A stretch of 64,000 nucleotides of DNA from contig JABWAT010000002.1 of the NCBI GenBank assembly GCA_013360915.1, positions 384,098 through 448,097 of the forward strand. The letters run 5' to 3'. Origin of the DNA: Bacteroidota bacterium. GTDB lineage: Bacteria > Bacteroidota > JABWAT01. The translations under genes and the position numbers were made by a program. The notes below the pieces were generated by a model. It did no database searches and was not told the DNA's origin. It worked only from the letters and a program-made list of their open reading frames with translations. Positions 35,516-45,445 of this stretch are shown here, one piece after another (within the stretch, counting starts at the first letter, position 1; each line of letters starts with the position of its first letter).

Positions 35516-35545
35516 TTGAGTGGATAAAAATGTTTAAAATATAGA
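35516..35545 (+). promoter_or_regulatory. candidate promoter for lipoprotein/secreted-protein unit
   Basis: TTGAGT, an 18-base spacer and TATAGA in an AT-rich stretch about 50 bases before the lipoprotein start. Confidence 0.45.
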
Positions 35546-35594
35546 TATTCAATGAGATAGAATCTTTGGCATTCTTTTTTCTATGGGGTGGGGC

Positions 35595-36572
35595 ATGAAC
35601 ACGCAAACTGGCCACTATCACCAATCAATGCCGTCAATCTCCCGTCTGATCCTGATCACGGGCCTGAGCACCCTGATTGCCTGTCAATCGGACCCCATCG
35701 GCATCGAGCGGAGCGATCCCGGCTATCAGAATCTGGTGCTGCAGAATGACCAGACCGATCCTTCTAAAAACCATAACCGTAGTGAAATTGATGCCAATCA
35801 GTCCCTGGTGATTACGTCAGATCATACGATGGATCTGACCGGCAAGGAAAACCGTCAGCTGGTGCTTTCACTGCGATACCAGAAGACTGGTATTGAACAG
35901 GGTTACCGGATCCGCGATGTCGATTTTGGTCAGGTAACGGTGAATGCTTATCGTCTGGATCGTTTTTACTCACGCTATATCCTTCCCGACAGTCTGTCAA
36001 CCGGTGGAACGAGGGATACCATCGAGTCGGTTTACTATTTTTCAAAGGTTCCGGTCCCAAAAATTCCTTCATTGGTTACGGGGTCGATGATGATTCAGTA
36101 TTCGGGATCCAACCTGGTATCCTCAGGCACAGAAAGCATTACCATTTCAGAGCCGGTCCGGCTTTCAGGAGTAACCAATGGGGCCGTCATTCCGGTCAAT
36201 CAGGATCTGACAATTCAACTGAATCAATATACCTGGCCGGGATACTCCGGCTTGTACTTATTCCCGGCCGGACTTTCCTCTGCCGACTCGGTGGTTGGTT
36301 CCGGGCAACAGGCCGAATCCATGCATATCAACATCAGACCGACAAGCCGGTCAAAATCGATCACCATTCCGGCAGCCGTGCTAAGGCGTGCACGGGATGC
36401 ACACCAATCGGTTTTTCCTGGCAGGGAACTTCGGTTTGGTCTTACTGCATTCGGATTTCAGGAGACATCGGGAAAGCCACTGACATTCAGATTAACGGAT
36501 GGAAGCAGTCTGAAAGTACCCGTTCATCTTGTCAGCAATCATTCAATCTGGATTTTGTTAAAAAACGACTAA
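35595..36572 (+). CDS. hypothetical lipoprotein
   Basis: About 325 residues with a lipoprotein signal (LILITGLSTLIAC, lipidated Cys). The rest is beta-rich and extracellular in character (LVLSLRYQKTGIEQGYRI, YWPG-type turns) with no recognised domain. Several in-frame starts exist: ATG at 35583, 35595 and 35628. 35595 is chosen because a G-rich stretch (GGGGTGGGG) precedes it; 35628 would give the shortest signal peptide. The gene lies 13 bases upstream of the large secreted protein and is probably its partner at the cell surface. Confidence 0.65.
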   Translation: MNTQTGHYHQSMPSISRLILITGLSTLIACQSDPIGIERSDPGYQNLVLQNDQTDPSKNHNRSEIDANQSLVITSDHTMDLTGKENRQLVLSLRYQKTGIEQGYRIRDVDFGQVTVNAYRLDRFYSRYILPDSLSTGGTRDTIESVYYFSKVPVPKIPSLVTGSMMIQYSGSNLVSSGTESITISEPVRLSGVTNGAVIPVNQDLTIQLNQYTWPGYSGLYLFPAGLSSADSVVGSGQQAESMHINIRPTSRSKSITIPAAVLRRARDAHQSVFPGRELRFGLTAFGFQETSGKPLTFRLTDGSSLKVPVHLVSNHSIWILLKND

Positions 36573-36585
36573 ACAGGAGGAACGT

Positions 36586-39500
36586 ATGAAAACGTTTTTA
36601 TTCGGTCTGATCATAACAGGGCTGCTTGGCAGTCTGACATCCGACCCAGCCTTGGCTGCCACGGGTTCCGGACCGGAAAAGGATATTATCCGGGCTCATC
36701 AGATGAAGATGAAGATGACCCAGCTGAAAATGGCTGCAGAAAAGTCCGGCGCCACTGCTTCCCGGGCTGAAGTGGCTGTAACGGCTGCTTCCGGTGGCAT
36801 CTCGGGGACCATTTCAGGACTGACTCCGGAAGACATTCCCGGTGCATGGGTGATGGCCTGGTCGAAGGGTGACGATGTGGTCAATGGCGACTCTCTTGGC
36901 AGTTTCGGATTCAGCACGGTGCAACCCGATGGAACCTATCTCATATCAGGATTGCAGACCGGTCTGTTTACCGTGTATGCTTATGCAAGCAATTATGTGC
37001 CTCAGTATTATGGCTCAAGCTCAGATTCAAGCGGCCAGGCCAACGTGCCGGTAACGGATGGGGCCATAACCTCCGGCATCGATTTCGAATTGGTTCGGCT
37101 GGATCTCGGGACGGGCACTCTCTCGGGCCGTGTTACGAATCAGGCCAACGGCGATCCGATTGCCTGGGCGGTGGTTTTTGCCTTTGACTACAGCGATCCG
37201 GCAGGATACAAGTATGGCTGGGCCAGCACCGACCAGAATGGATTGTATGAAATATCCTACCTTGTTCCGGGCAACTACACGGTCAGCGTGTGGGCCAATG
37301 GTTTTCTGTACACCTACTATCCGGGCGTTACCGATCCGAATGATGCAGTCACCGTCCCGGTTCTTGCCAATACAACGGTAAATGACCTGGATATCGCCAT
37401 GAAGGAAGGGGCAAAAATCAAGGGAACCATTAAGGATCAGCTCGGTAAACCCATTCCATATGCCTATGTGGAAGGATACATGAAAAGGGAAGGCGATCCC
37501 ACTGATTCAAGCGGTGTTAATTTCTATTCTGCAACCATGGCGGATGAAAATGGGCAGTATGTTCTTTCCGGAATTGATGCTGGTGACTGGATCGTATACG
37601 CATCGGCCTATTGGTGGCCTTACTATTACTATAGCATGTTTTATAATCAGGCTCTGACCATGGAAGAGGCCACTCCGGTTCCGGTAGCCGAAAATCAGGT
37701 GGTATCCGGAATTGATTTTACCTTCACGGTTAATTTCCCGACTGCATCGGTCAGCGGACGGTTGCTCAACAAAAATGGGGATCCAATCTCATCCACCATG
37801 GTTATTCTGCAACCCAATACAATCACATTCGGTGAAGACAGCACCATTTCTGCAAGACCTTATGACCACTATGGGGTTCCGTATTATTCCTATACCGATT
37901 CGAACGGATACTTCTTCTTTGACCGGATTCTGTCTGATGATTATCTGATCAGAACCCAGTCATCCTATCATTGGTATCAGCAAACCTTCTGGTATCCGGG
38001 TGTCACTGAACGTGAATTGGCAACCGTCCTTTCTGTAAAGGATGGAGACGCGGTCACCGGTCTGGAATTTGTTGTGGACCTGGCCGATTTCTCGGGTTCC
38101 GTCAGCGGAAAAGTCACCACAGCGTCCGGTTTGCCACTGGCCAATGCCTATATCTGGTTAATGTCATCCTGGCTGCATACCGACACCGATGTCCTGAAGG
38201 ATTCAATGACTTACAATCCGGTTTGGGCATCAGCCATGACGGATGCTGAAGGAAATTATGAAGTCAGTCCGTTACCTGCCGGGACTTACCTGATTCAGGC
38301 TGCCTGGTACGGTGACAACTCTCAGGATGTCAGGTGGTATGAAAATGCTGAAACCGTGACAGAAGCCACCCCGGTTACCCTCTCGGCAGGTGAAAATAAA
38401 ACCGGCATCAATATCGGACTGAATCCGAAACCCATTTTTGGTTCATTGGATGGTGTGGTGAAATGGGCGGATGGAACGGTGGTCGCCGGTGCCTATATTG
38501 AAATCGCCCCTTATTGGGATTCAAGCAACCTGGCTGATTGGTATTGGGGCAACTGGAACCAGTTTACCACCACCGACGAGTCCGGGGCCTTCCGCTTCGA
38601 TCAATTGAGAGAAGGACAATACACGGTCACCGTTTATGCCAATGGAGACCATGTGTACTATCCGAACGGACTCACACTCGGAATGGCTGAACCTGTCACC
38701 ATCATCGCCGGTGAAACACTAACCATTAACCCTCAACTGACCAAATCGGATAAGGGTGAAGGAGCCATCAGCGGCGTGGTGTCACTCGAGGATGGTATCA
38801 GTGAAAAATCACCTGCATTTGTTGTGATCGCCAAACCCACCGTTACAGTCATGGTATGGCCGCAATCGGAGTTCTTTTACACCGCTGTCACCAATCCGGA
38901 TGGTTCCTATGAACTTTCGAACATGGCCGATGGTGAATATCTGGTATATGCTTTTGGTTCAGGAACCATCGGTGAATTTTATGACGGAGTCTACACAGGA
39001 AGCCAGGCTACACCGGTTGAAGTGAAAAATCAGCAGATCACCGGTTCTGTGAATTTCAAATTGTCGTATGGATACTGGCTGGATTCGCCAATTGATTCTT
39101 TGGAAAATATCCGCGGAGGCCGGATTTTCGGAAAGGTGAAAAACAAACACTCCGAACTGATGACCGAGGCCATTGTGAATCTGGTTGATCAGGAAGGAAA
39201 AGTGATGATGAGCGTGAAAACCAACGCGAAAGGGCATTACGAACTGACTGGTGTTCCTGGAGGAACCTATTCCGTCCGGGCTGAAAAGACAGGAATGGGA
39301 GAATCGGCAGGTTCAGAAGAATTGGTGACCGTCCGCAATAATTCGATCGAAAAAGATCTGATCATTGCATTAACCAATTCTCCTGTCGATGTTGATGAAA
39401 AGGACGCATTGCCGGAAGGCATCACCCTGATGTCGGTTTATCCGAATCCGTTTAATCCTGAAACCAGCATTTCCTTCAGATTGAGCAAACCCGGACTGGT

Positions 39501-39693
39501 TTCAGCACTTGTATTTAATGTGTTGGGACAGCAGGTGCGCGATTTATCAGTGACTGTTCCGTCAGCGGGTGAATCGGTACTGCGCTGGGATGGCCGGGAT
39601 TCGAATGGTTCGCAGGTATCATCCGGATTATACATCATCCGTCTGAGTGCCGGTAACCAGGTGGTTTCATCGAAACTGATTCTGTCCAGATAG
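36586..39693 (+). CDS. large secreted protein with carboxypeptidase-like repeat domains and YPNPFNP C-terminal sorting domain
   Basis: A 1035-residue secreted protein. The signal peptide ends around DPALAAT. About eight CarboxypepD_reg-type beta-sandwich repeats follow, each with a GSVSGKVTTASGLPLANAYI-like start and a DENGQYVLSGIDAG-like middle. Each ends in an aromatic motif (YYPGV, FWYPGV, FYDGV). The C-terminus (VYPNPFNPETSISFRL, FNVLGQQVRDL, GLYIIRLSAGN) is the T9SS/FlgD-Ig-type sorting domain common in FCB bacteria, so it is probably exported across the outer membrane. CAGGAGG precedes the ATG. Function unknown; adhesion or matrix structure is a guess. Confidence 0.85.
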   Translation: MKTFLFGLIITGLLGSLTSDPALAATGSGPEKDIIRAHQMKMKMTQLKMAAEKSGATASRAEVAVTAASGGISGTISGLTPEDIPGAWVMAWSKGDDVVNGDSLGSFGFSTVQPDGTYLISGLQTGLFTVYAYASNYVPQYYGSSSDSSGQANVPVTDGAITSGIDFELVRLDLGTGTLSGRVTNQANGDPIAWAVVFAFDYSDPAGYKYGWASTDQNGLYEISYLVPGNYTVSVWANGFLYTYYPGVTDPNDAVTVPVLANTTVNDLDIAMKEGAKIKGTIKDQLGKPIPYAYVEGYMKREGDPTDSSGVNFYSATMADENGQYVLSGIDAGDWIVYASAYWWPYYYYSMFYNQALTMEEATPVPVAENQVVSGIDFTFTVNFPTASVSGRLLNKNGDPISSTMVILQPNTITFGEDSTISARPYDHYGVPYYSYTDSNGYFFFDRILSDDYLIRTQSSYHWYQQTFWYPGVTERELATVLSVKDGDAVTGLEFVVDLADFSGSVSGKVTTASGLPLANAYIWLMSSWLHTDTDVLKDSMTYNPVWASAMTDAEGNYEVSPLPAGTYLIQAAWYGDNSQDVRWYENAETVTEATPVTLSAGENKTGINIGLNPKPIFGSLDGVVKWADGTVVAGAYIEIAPYWDSSNLADWYWGNWNQFTTTDESGAFRFDQLREGQYTVTVYANGDHVYYPNGLTLGMAEPVTIIAGETLTINPQLTKSDKGEGAISGVVSLEDGISEKSPAFVVIAKPTVTVMVWPQSEFFYTAVTNPDGSYELSNMADGEYLVYAFGSGTIGEFYDGVYTGSQATPVEVKNQQITGSVNFKLSYGYWLDSPIDSLENIRGGRIFGKVKNKHSELMTEAIVNLVDQEGKVMMSVKTNAKGHYELTGVPGGTYSVRAEKTGMGESAGSEELVTVRNNSIEKDLIIALTNSPVDVDEKDALPEGITLMSVYPNPFNPETSISFRLSKPGLVSALVFNVLGQQVRDLSVTVPSAGESVLRWDGRDSNGSQVSSGLYIIRLSAGNQVVSSKLILSR

Positions 39694-39711
39694 GCAGTCA
39701 GTGAGGTACAT

Positions 39712-39751
39712 AACCGGAGGTTCTGGGGTTAGCAGGACCTCCGGTTTTTTT
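39712..39751 (+). terminator. intrinsic terminator after the secreted repeat protein
   Basis: A 10-bp stem AACCGGAGGT / ACCTCCGGTT with a 15-base loop, followed by seven T. Confidence 0.9.
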
Positions 39752-39782
39752 ATTGCAGGGGAACATAGGTGAAAAGTTGATC

Positions 39783-41993
39783 ATGAGAACCGTATTCGGA
39801 TTTTTCCCGTTGGTTACAGCCTGGATTTTTATCCCGGCTTTTTTCGTTTATGAAAAGGTGACTGCCATCGAGCCGGTTATTCCGGTTGTAATCACCCGGG
39901 AAGCAGTTGAAGAGTTGGGCGGCTGGCCGTTGGACCGGAAATTTTATGGTCTCCTGATCTCACGTCTTAACAGCAACGGTCCGGTGCATATTCTGTTTGA
40001 CTTTTCATTTGCCGAACCCGACCTGCTACATCCCGAATCGGATGACTACCTGAAATGGACCATTGACCGCTACCGTCACATTCAAACCCTGCAGTCTCCC
40101 GATTCGGCGTGGATAGCCGGAGACGGACCGTTCATTCTGCCATTTTCTCAGCAGTTTACCATCGAGGATAACTGGCTGGTTACCGACCAGAACCGGCTGA
40201 CCGCTTTTCCCCACATTGACCACACCTTTCTGCCGGATGGCAAAATTGTGGTTACCATCCCGGTGGCAGCAGAACTGACACCACCGGTCGATGCAATGAG
40301 CATCATCCGCGGAGAAGAAATGCCCACGGGGACCCTCTTTTTCATTTATCTGAACCATCCGGGAATCACCTCTTACGTGGTTCACCCGGTCACCAACGAC
40401 ATTTTACCCACCGGTGCTGTTTATGCAACAGCCATTAATACCATTCTGGAAGAAAGGTGGCTGCACCAGATACCTGTATTGGCGTTGATTATTCTGATGG
40501 TGATGGCCGCTGGTGCCCCATGGTTGGGTTACCTTCGCGGGCGGGTCTGGCTGGGAGTTGGTGTCTCCCTGATACCGGCCGGCCTGCTGCTTCTGCTGTT
40601 TTTTCAGCCCTATTTTATTCCAGCCTGGTTTTATCTCTACCTGATCAGTCCGGTCGCTGTTTCAGTCATGATGCTGGGCAGGATCTACCAAACCCGGCAG
40701 GAACCACCGGTGGTACCGGTTGCAGGCCCCGATCCCGGACAGGTTGCAGAAAGCAGGGAACTGGAGGATCTGCGTTACCGGGTTCAGTTCTATGAAAATG
40801 CATCCAATCAGGGTTCCGGGCCTGCTGATTCAGATTCTGATCCTGATCAGCCTTTTCTCATGGATGCTCAGTCACCCCTGAAACGGATTCTGGTCAAAGC
40901 CGCCCAGCTGGCAACGGCCGACCTGCCGGTTATCATCTATGGCGAATCGGGAACCGGTAAAGAGCTGATGGCCGGTTACATTCACCGCAAGTCACACCGT
41001 TCCAAAGGCCCGTTTATAGCTGTTAATTGTGGCGCCTTGAACGAAAACCTGTTGGAATCAGAATTGTTTGGAAACGAAAAAGGTGCCTATACCGGAGCCG
41101 TCCAATCGAGAGCCGGCCGGTTCGAACTGGCCACGGGCGGCACACTGTTCCTCGATGAAATTGCTGAAACCAGTCCGGCCTTTCAGGTGAAACTGTTGCG
41201 GGTGCTTCAGGAAGGGGTGATTGAACGGGTGGGCGGAACACAACTTATACCGGTGTCGGTACGCATTGTGGCAGCAACCCACCGGAATCTGCAGGAAAAA
41301 GTCGCACAAGGATCTTTCCGGGAAGACTTGTTTTACCGTTTAAACGGAATGACCATCAATATACCTCCGCTTCGTGAACGACAGGCTGATATTGCTGCCA
41401 TTTTTAAGGGAACGCTTGCACAAAAGGCACCCGAACTGAAGTTTGCCGATGTCTTGCTTAAAGAACTGGCCCGTCATCCCTGGAAAGGAAATGTCAGGGA
41501 ATTGCTGGCCGCCACCGACCGGGCGATTTTCAACGCGCGTCTGAAAGACAGGGCCTTCCTGATTCCTGAAGATTTTGAATTGCCCCTTCTGATCTCCGAT
41601 TCCAGACCCGATCAGCGTGCCGATCAGTTGCTGACCGAATTCAGAAGGCTCGGTTTCCGGCACCGGATGATGTCTGAGGCCGCTGTGAATCTGGGAATGC
41701 ACCGGACAACGGTCACCGAATTTTTCAGAGGATGGGTGCTGAGGCTTTCCAGACCTTCACGGACCCCTGACGAAGTGGTTGCTCTTCTGGCCGGTAACCA
41801 GAATGGCTTTGACCGGACTCAGCTGAATGAACGGGTGAAAGAATACATGGATGGAATCAATGAACGGGTCGATGAAGGAATCCGTGAAGGGGAAACCAAT
41901 CAGCAGATACTCTCTGGTAAATTCCGTAATTTACCTTCTGTGTTTCATGAAGACTTATTCTGGTGGATCGATCACCGGAGGTCGGTGTCTTAA
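39783..41993 (+). CDS. membrane-bound sigma-54 activator with CHASE2 sensor
   Basis: A 736-residue regulator that couples an extracytoplasmic CHASE2 domain (PVVITREAVEELGGWPLDRK, VHILFDFSFAEPD) and three C-terminal membrane helices to a sigma-54 AAA+ domain. Walker A is GESGTGKE, the sigma-contact loop is GAYTGA, Walker B is GGTLFLDEIAE and the arginine finger region is FREDLFYRLNGM. A Fis-like HTH (MSEAAVNLGMHRTTVTEF) follows. No receiver domain is present, so the signal is sensed directly. The ATG at 39783 is preferred over TTG codons at 39753 and 39774. It heads a tightly packed operon. No clear -12/-24 promoter was found nearby. Confidence 0.85.
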   Translation: MRTVFGFFPLVTAWIFIPAFFVYEKVTAIEPVIPVVITREAVEELGGWPLDRKFYGLLISRLNSNGPVHILFDFSFAEPDLLHPESDDYLKWTIDRYRHIQTLQSPDSAWIAGDGPFILPFSQQFTIEDNWLVTDQNRLTAFPHIDHTFLPDGKIVVTIPVAAELTPPVDAMSIIRGEEMPTGTLFFIYLNHPGITSYVVHPVTNDILPTGAVYATAINTILEERWLHQIPVLALIILMVMAAGAPWLGYLRGRVWLGVGVSLIPAGLLLLLFFQPYFIPAWFYLYLISPVAVSVMMLGRIYQTRQEPPVVPVAGPDPGQVAESRELEDLRYRVQFYENASNQGSGPADSDSDPDQPFLMDAQSPLKRILVKAAQLATADLPVIIYGESGTGKELMAGYIHRKSHRSKGPFIAVNCGALNENLLESELFGNEKGAYTGAVQSRAGRFELATGGTLFLDEIAETSPAFQVKLLRVLQEGVIERVGGTQLIPVSVRIVAATHRNLQEKVAQGSFREDLFYRLNGMTINIPPLRERQADIAAIFKGTLAQKAPELKFADVLLKELARHPWKGNVRELLAATDRAIFNARLKDRAFLIPEDFELPLLISDSRPDQRADQLLTEFRRLGFRHRMMSEAAVNLGMHRTTVTEFFRGWVLRLSRPSRTPDEVVALLAGNQNGFDRTQLNERVKEYMDGINERVDEGIREGETNQQILSGKFRNLPSVFHEDLFWWIDHRRSVS

Positions 41994-43981
41994 TGCGTTT
42001 TCTGGTAGCAATGCTCGTGTTTCTGATCGGATGGGAAGTTGGGTGGACCCAACCTGAACCACCATTGTCCTCAGATCCGTATTCACCCGAGCGCTATCGT
42101 CTGACTCTGAAAGTGCTGCCAGGGATTCGGTCTGTGGCCGGTGGCCGCCCGGTCGCGTTTTCGGTTCTTTCAGGCAACTGGATGACCTCCACCACCACCT
42201 GGAAACTCGATGCGGCCATCAACCGGCAACTTTCATTTCGTGTGGATACCGATCCGCTGCTGATCAGTATCCCAGACTCTGTGGGAATTTCCAATCCGGA
42301 AGAACTGGCAGTCCGTCCCGATGAGATTGTCATCAATCAACCCGTTCAGCTGGGTTGGGAATACCGGCAACCCGATTGGATGGTGAACGTTCAGGCAGGA
42401 TTGTTCACCATCAGCACGGACCGGCCGGTTCCCGACGTGGTTCAGCTGAACCAGGTTTACAGCATTGACTGGAATCCTGAAAATCAGTTTTCCTCCTGGC
42501 TGACCGGTTCTTTATCCGCCGGATATCATTTCGGTGATTGGATGCTCGAAGGGGGACTCTCCTCCATTCGGATACCGGTCTCTGAACCAACCAATTCCTG
42601 GTACCGGTTGGACCGGCATCCGGACCCGCTTTTCAGGCTTTCATATGCAACTGGTTCCTGGTGGATGGGATCTGCATGGGAAAATGGTCTGATTGGTTTG
42701 TCTGCATCGGGCCCATTTCCGGTTTTCTGGTCCGCTTCGGTTAAGGGAGACTTGTCGGTTGACCTGAAAACCGAACCCATTCATGATCACTGGAACCGGA
42801 TCCGTTTCGATGTAAAGCTACCTGTGGCCAGCCGCTCTGCGGTGCATGTCCGCGTGATTCATGCCACCAGACAGGAGAGTCGTCCATCGGCCGAATCCAT
42901 CGGTGCCTTTCTTTCCAGACAGGCAGTCATACCGGAACCCCTTTTCGATCAATGGTCGGTGGGTGTCGGATTCAGTTTATCTCTCAGCGGTACACCCGAA
43001 CCGATTCCACTGACCCTGGTTTCGTCGCACCTGTATCAGACCGAGTTTTACAGTGCAAAACGGGGATATTACTCGGTTAATCCTGTGGGAATGATTGATC
43101 TGATCAACACCAGCGACATTCCTGCCACCTTCAGACTTTCCATTTCTTCTCATTCCGACTTTCTGAAGTACCGGTCCGGATGGAAAACACTCGAGGGATT
43201 CCAGTCGGCCAGCATTCCATTGTATGTCTATCTGGCAGACAGCACCGGAAACCAGTCCACCCTGCAGGACCAACTGATGGTGTCAGTGGTGACCAATGAA
43301 CAGGAAAAACTCATTGCCTCCTGGCCCGTGGCGGTCCATGACCGGCATTTATGGGATGGTCAGACCTGGTCCCTTCGTGATTTTACCACCACCACAGATC
43401 CGGTTATTCTTGAAAAAACAAGACAAGCCTATCTGGCCGCAGTTAAACTTCAGAACGGTCAGGGAATGAAACAGCGTCTGGATCAGCTGGCCACTTTTCT
43501 GACGGTGGCAGGGTCCTGGTTTTCCTACATGCCCGATCCGACCGGACCCGGAGTGCGTGACCGCATTCAGTACCCGGTTGAAACACTCAGAAACCAGGCG
43601 GGTGATTGTGAAGATCTGGTCGTGTTCACCGCATCGGTCCTGATGGCTGCCGGTTATGATTGTGCTGTGGTTGATATACGGCCGACCTTACCCGAAAACC
43701 TGACGGTCCCGACCGCAAATCCCGGTTCAGTGGGTCATGTGTTGCTTCTGGTTGATACCGGAATTCCGGCCGGATCCATGGCCGAAACAGGCCTGTCTGA
43801 AATGCAGGCAGTAACCCGGCAGAATTCATTGGGAGAGTACACCTTATGGATACCGGTGGAAACAACCGAACTTCCCGGTGGTTTCGAGGCCGCCTTCCGG
43901 TCGGGTGTTTCGCAGTATTACGAAGAAATTATTATCAGAAACGGAGTGGAAAAAGGTCATGTTCAGATCTATGATTTTTAA
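41993..43981 (+). CDS. secreted protein with C-terminal transglutaminase-like domain
   Basis: A 662-residue exported protein (signal MRFLVAMLVFLIGWEVGWTQ). The first two thirds are beta-rich and unassigned; the last third resembles a transglutaminase/cysteine-protease fold. IQYPVETLRNQAGDCEDLVV holds the likely catalytic Cys and VGHVLLLVD the His. Asp/Glu candidates follow. The ATG overlaps the stop of the sigma-54 activator (TAATG) and has GGAGG upstream, so coupling is strong. Substrate unknown; cell-envelope or secreted-peptide processing is an inference. Confidence 0.7.
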   Translation: MRFLVAMLVFLIGWEVGWTQPEPPLSSDPYSPERYRLTLKVLPGIRSVAGGRPVAFSVLSGNWMTSTTTWKLDAAINRQLSFRVDTDPLLISIPDSVGISNPEELAVRPDEIVINQPVQLGWEYRQPDWMVNVQAGLFTISTDRPVPDVVQLNQVYSIDWNPENQFSSWLTGSLSAGYHFGDWMLEGGLSSIRIPVSEPTNSWYRLDRHPDPLFRLSYATGSWWMGSAWENGLIGLSASGPFPVFWSASVKGDLSVDLKTEPIHDHWNRIRFDVKLPVASRSAVHVRVIHATRQESRPSAESIGAFLSRQAVIPEPLFDQWSVGVGFSLSLSGTPEPIPLTLVSSHLYQTEFYSAKRGYYSVNPVGMIDLINTSDIPATFRLSISSHSDFLKYRSGWKTLEGFQSASIPLYVYLADSTGNQSTLQDQLMVSVVTNEQEKLIASWPVAVHDRHLWDGQTWSLRDFTTTTDPVILEKTRQAYLAAVKLQNGQGMKQRLDQLATFLTVAGSWFSYMPDPTGPGVRDRIQYPVETLRNQAGDCEDLVVFTASVLMAAGYDCAVVDIRPTLPENLTVPTANPGSVGHVLLLVDTGIPAGSMAETGLSEMQAVTRQNSLGEYTLWIPVETTELPGGFEAAFRSGVSQYYEEIIIRNGVEKGHVQIYDF

Positions 43982-44672
43982 GACCGGGATTTTTCTGGTC
44001 ACTTTTATTGCTTCCAGTCTCAGCGCCCAATCCGGTGAACAAACCTGGGTGAAACTGGAAACGGGTTCTGCCATGATTCTCGACCCGGTGACCGGAACCT
44101 GGTCTCCGCTGGCAGAAAAGGAACGGATTCCGGTGAATACCTTTATTCTGACGCGTCAGTCAACCCGTCTGATGGTGTTTTCCGAAGTGAATGCGCTCGA
44201 ATGTCCGGCCAATGCTTATTTCTGGGTGGCCGATGTGCTGGTGAAGGACCGCAATGAGCTCATGCACCAACTGGTACAGATCGAGGCCAGTCAGCTGCCC
44301 TCACCCGGCAACCGGAAACGGACCGATTCGGTGGCCGGATTGACCTACGGAAAAGAATCGCCAACCGATTCAACTGCTGTTGAAATTCCGTTCCGTACCG
44401 AAAGGCTGGAAGCGGTCAGATGGTTTGCAAGAAACAGTCGTCAGGATGCTGCACTGCTTACACTGAAACGGGCAATGGTAAAATTTCCCGATTTGTATCG
44501 CAATCCTGAACTGGTGGAATTACTGTTTAAACTCTACGAATCCCAACAGTTGTGGGGAAGTCTGTTCGAGGAATCCCGCCGCCTGATGGAAAAACCCGGT
44601 TCACCATCCATCGCATCCAGACTGAAGCAGTGGAATGATCTGGCCCGGAAACAACTGACCGATAAAAACTGA
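43959..44672 (+). CDS. FecR-like periplasmic protein
   Basis: A 237-residue secreted protein (signal IFKTGIFLVTFIASSLSAQ). Residues following the signal (WVKLETGSAMILDPVTGTW, NTFILTRQSTRLMVFSEVNA) resemble a FecR-type beta domain. The second half is helical (EAVRWFARNSRQDAALLTLKRAM) and could be a TPR-like scaffold. CHASE2 proteins are often encoded beside FecR-domain proteins, which supports the assignment. ATG at 43959 has AAGG upstream and overlaps the previous gene by 23 bases; ATG at 43971 is also possible. Confidence 0.6.
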   Translation: MFRSMIFKTGIFLVTFIASSLSAQSGEQTWVKLETGSAMILDPVTGTWSPLAEKERIPVNTFILTRQSTRLMVFSEVNALECPANAYFWVADVLVKDRNELMHQLVQIEASQLPSPGNRKRTDSVAGLTYGKESPTDSTAVEIPFRTERLEAVRWFARNSRQDAALLTLKRAMVKFPDLYRNPELVELLFKLYESQQLWGSLFEESRRLMEKPGSPSIASRLKQWNDLARKQLTDKN

Positions 44673-44674
44673 CG

Positions 44675-45433
44675 ATGACCTCCCTGCTTGCGTTCATTCT
44701 TCTGCAGGTTTCCATCCTCGGATCAGGTCCGGAAACAAGCATCCGGATTTTCCTGACCTCACCCCAGCATTCACCCGGGATTTACCGAGTGAATGTGGTT
44801 CTGAAAACCAATCCGGGCTGGCATACCTATTGGCAAAATCCGGGCGACTCGGGATTGCCTCCGTCGATCAGATGGACCCTTCCGGATGGGTGGCAGGCCG
44901 GATCGTTGAATTTTCCTGCACCCGAAGCGTTTGTCACTCCTTCCGAAGTCACCTTCGGTTATCCCGATTCGCTTTGGTTTTATCAGGATATCAAGCCCTC
45001 AGACCAGCAGATCACAACATCCGTAACGGGCTCCCTGCGCTGGCTCGTGTGCAAAGAGGAGTGTGTTCCGGGCCGGTTTTCTTTCACACTGTCGTTGCCG
45101 GGGTTATCAGAACTGGCCAATGCCCCCGATCCTGACTTTCCGGGAAATTTACCTCTTCTGAACGGGTCCTGGAAGCAGGCAGAAACCGGAATCGGGATCC
45201 GGGTTCCAGGACTTCCGAATCCCACCGCTGAACTGCGCATCTTTCCCGAAAATGCAGGCGTGCTGGAACTTCATGCCAATCCTGCAGAAAGAGAAGGAGA
45301 GGAAGCCATCTGGAACTTCCAGCCATTCTCTCCCGTTACTCCGGTACCAGACACTTTTTATATGGTGGTGGTCTGGAAAGAATCCGCCGGGCAGATGGGC
45401 CGCCGGGTATTGATCAATCGGTTGCAAGAATAA
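44675..45433 (+). CDS. DsbD N-terminal-domain-like periplasmic protein
   Basis: A 252-residue exported protein matching the periplasmic N-terminal domain of DsbD/ScsB-type proteins: NPGWHTYWQNPGDSGLPPSI, FPAPEAFVTPSEVTFGYPDS, RWLVCKEECVPG with the paired Cys. The membrane and thioredoxin portions of DsbD are missing, so it is an orphan domain that may receive electrons from another carrier. It starts 2 bases after the FecR-like gene. The redoxin gene follows by 12 bases, suggesting a small redox module. Confidence 0.78.
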   Translation: MTSLLAFILLQVSILGSGPETSIRIFLTSPQHSPGIYRVNVVLKTNPGWHTYWQNPGDSGLPPSIRWTLPDGWQAGSLNFPAPEAFVTPSEVTFGYPDSLWFYQDIKPSDQQITTSVTGSLRWLVCKEECVPGRFSFTLSLPGLSELANAPDPDFPGNLPLLNGSWKQAETGIGIRVPGLPNPTAELRIFPENAGVLELHANPAEREGEEAIWNFQPFSPVTPVPDTFYMVVVWKESAGQMGRRVLINRLQE

Positions 45434-45445
45434 ACTGGAGAAAGC

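Noticed and set aside
35355-35624. Minus-strand frame of 89 codons after tRNA-Phe
   Set aside because: Its end is the translated tRNA terminator hairpin and it covers the promoter of the next gene; no family resemblance.
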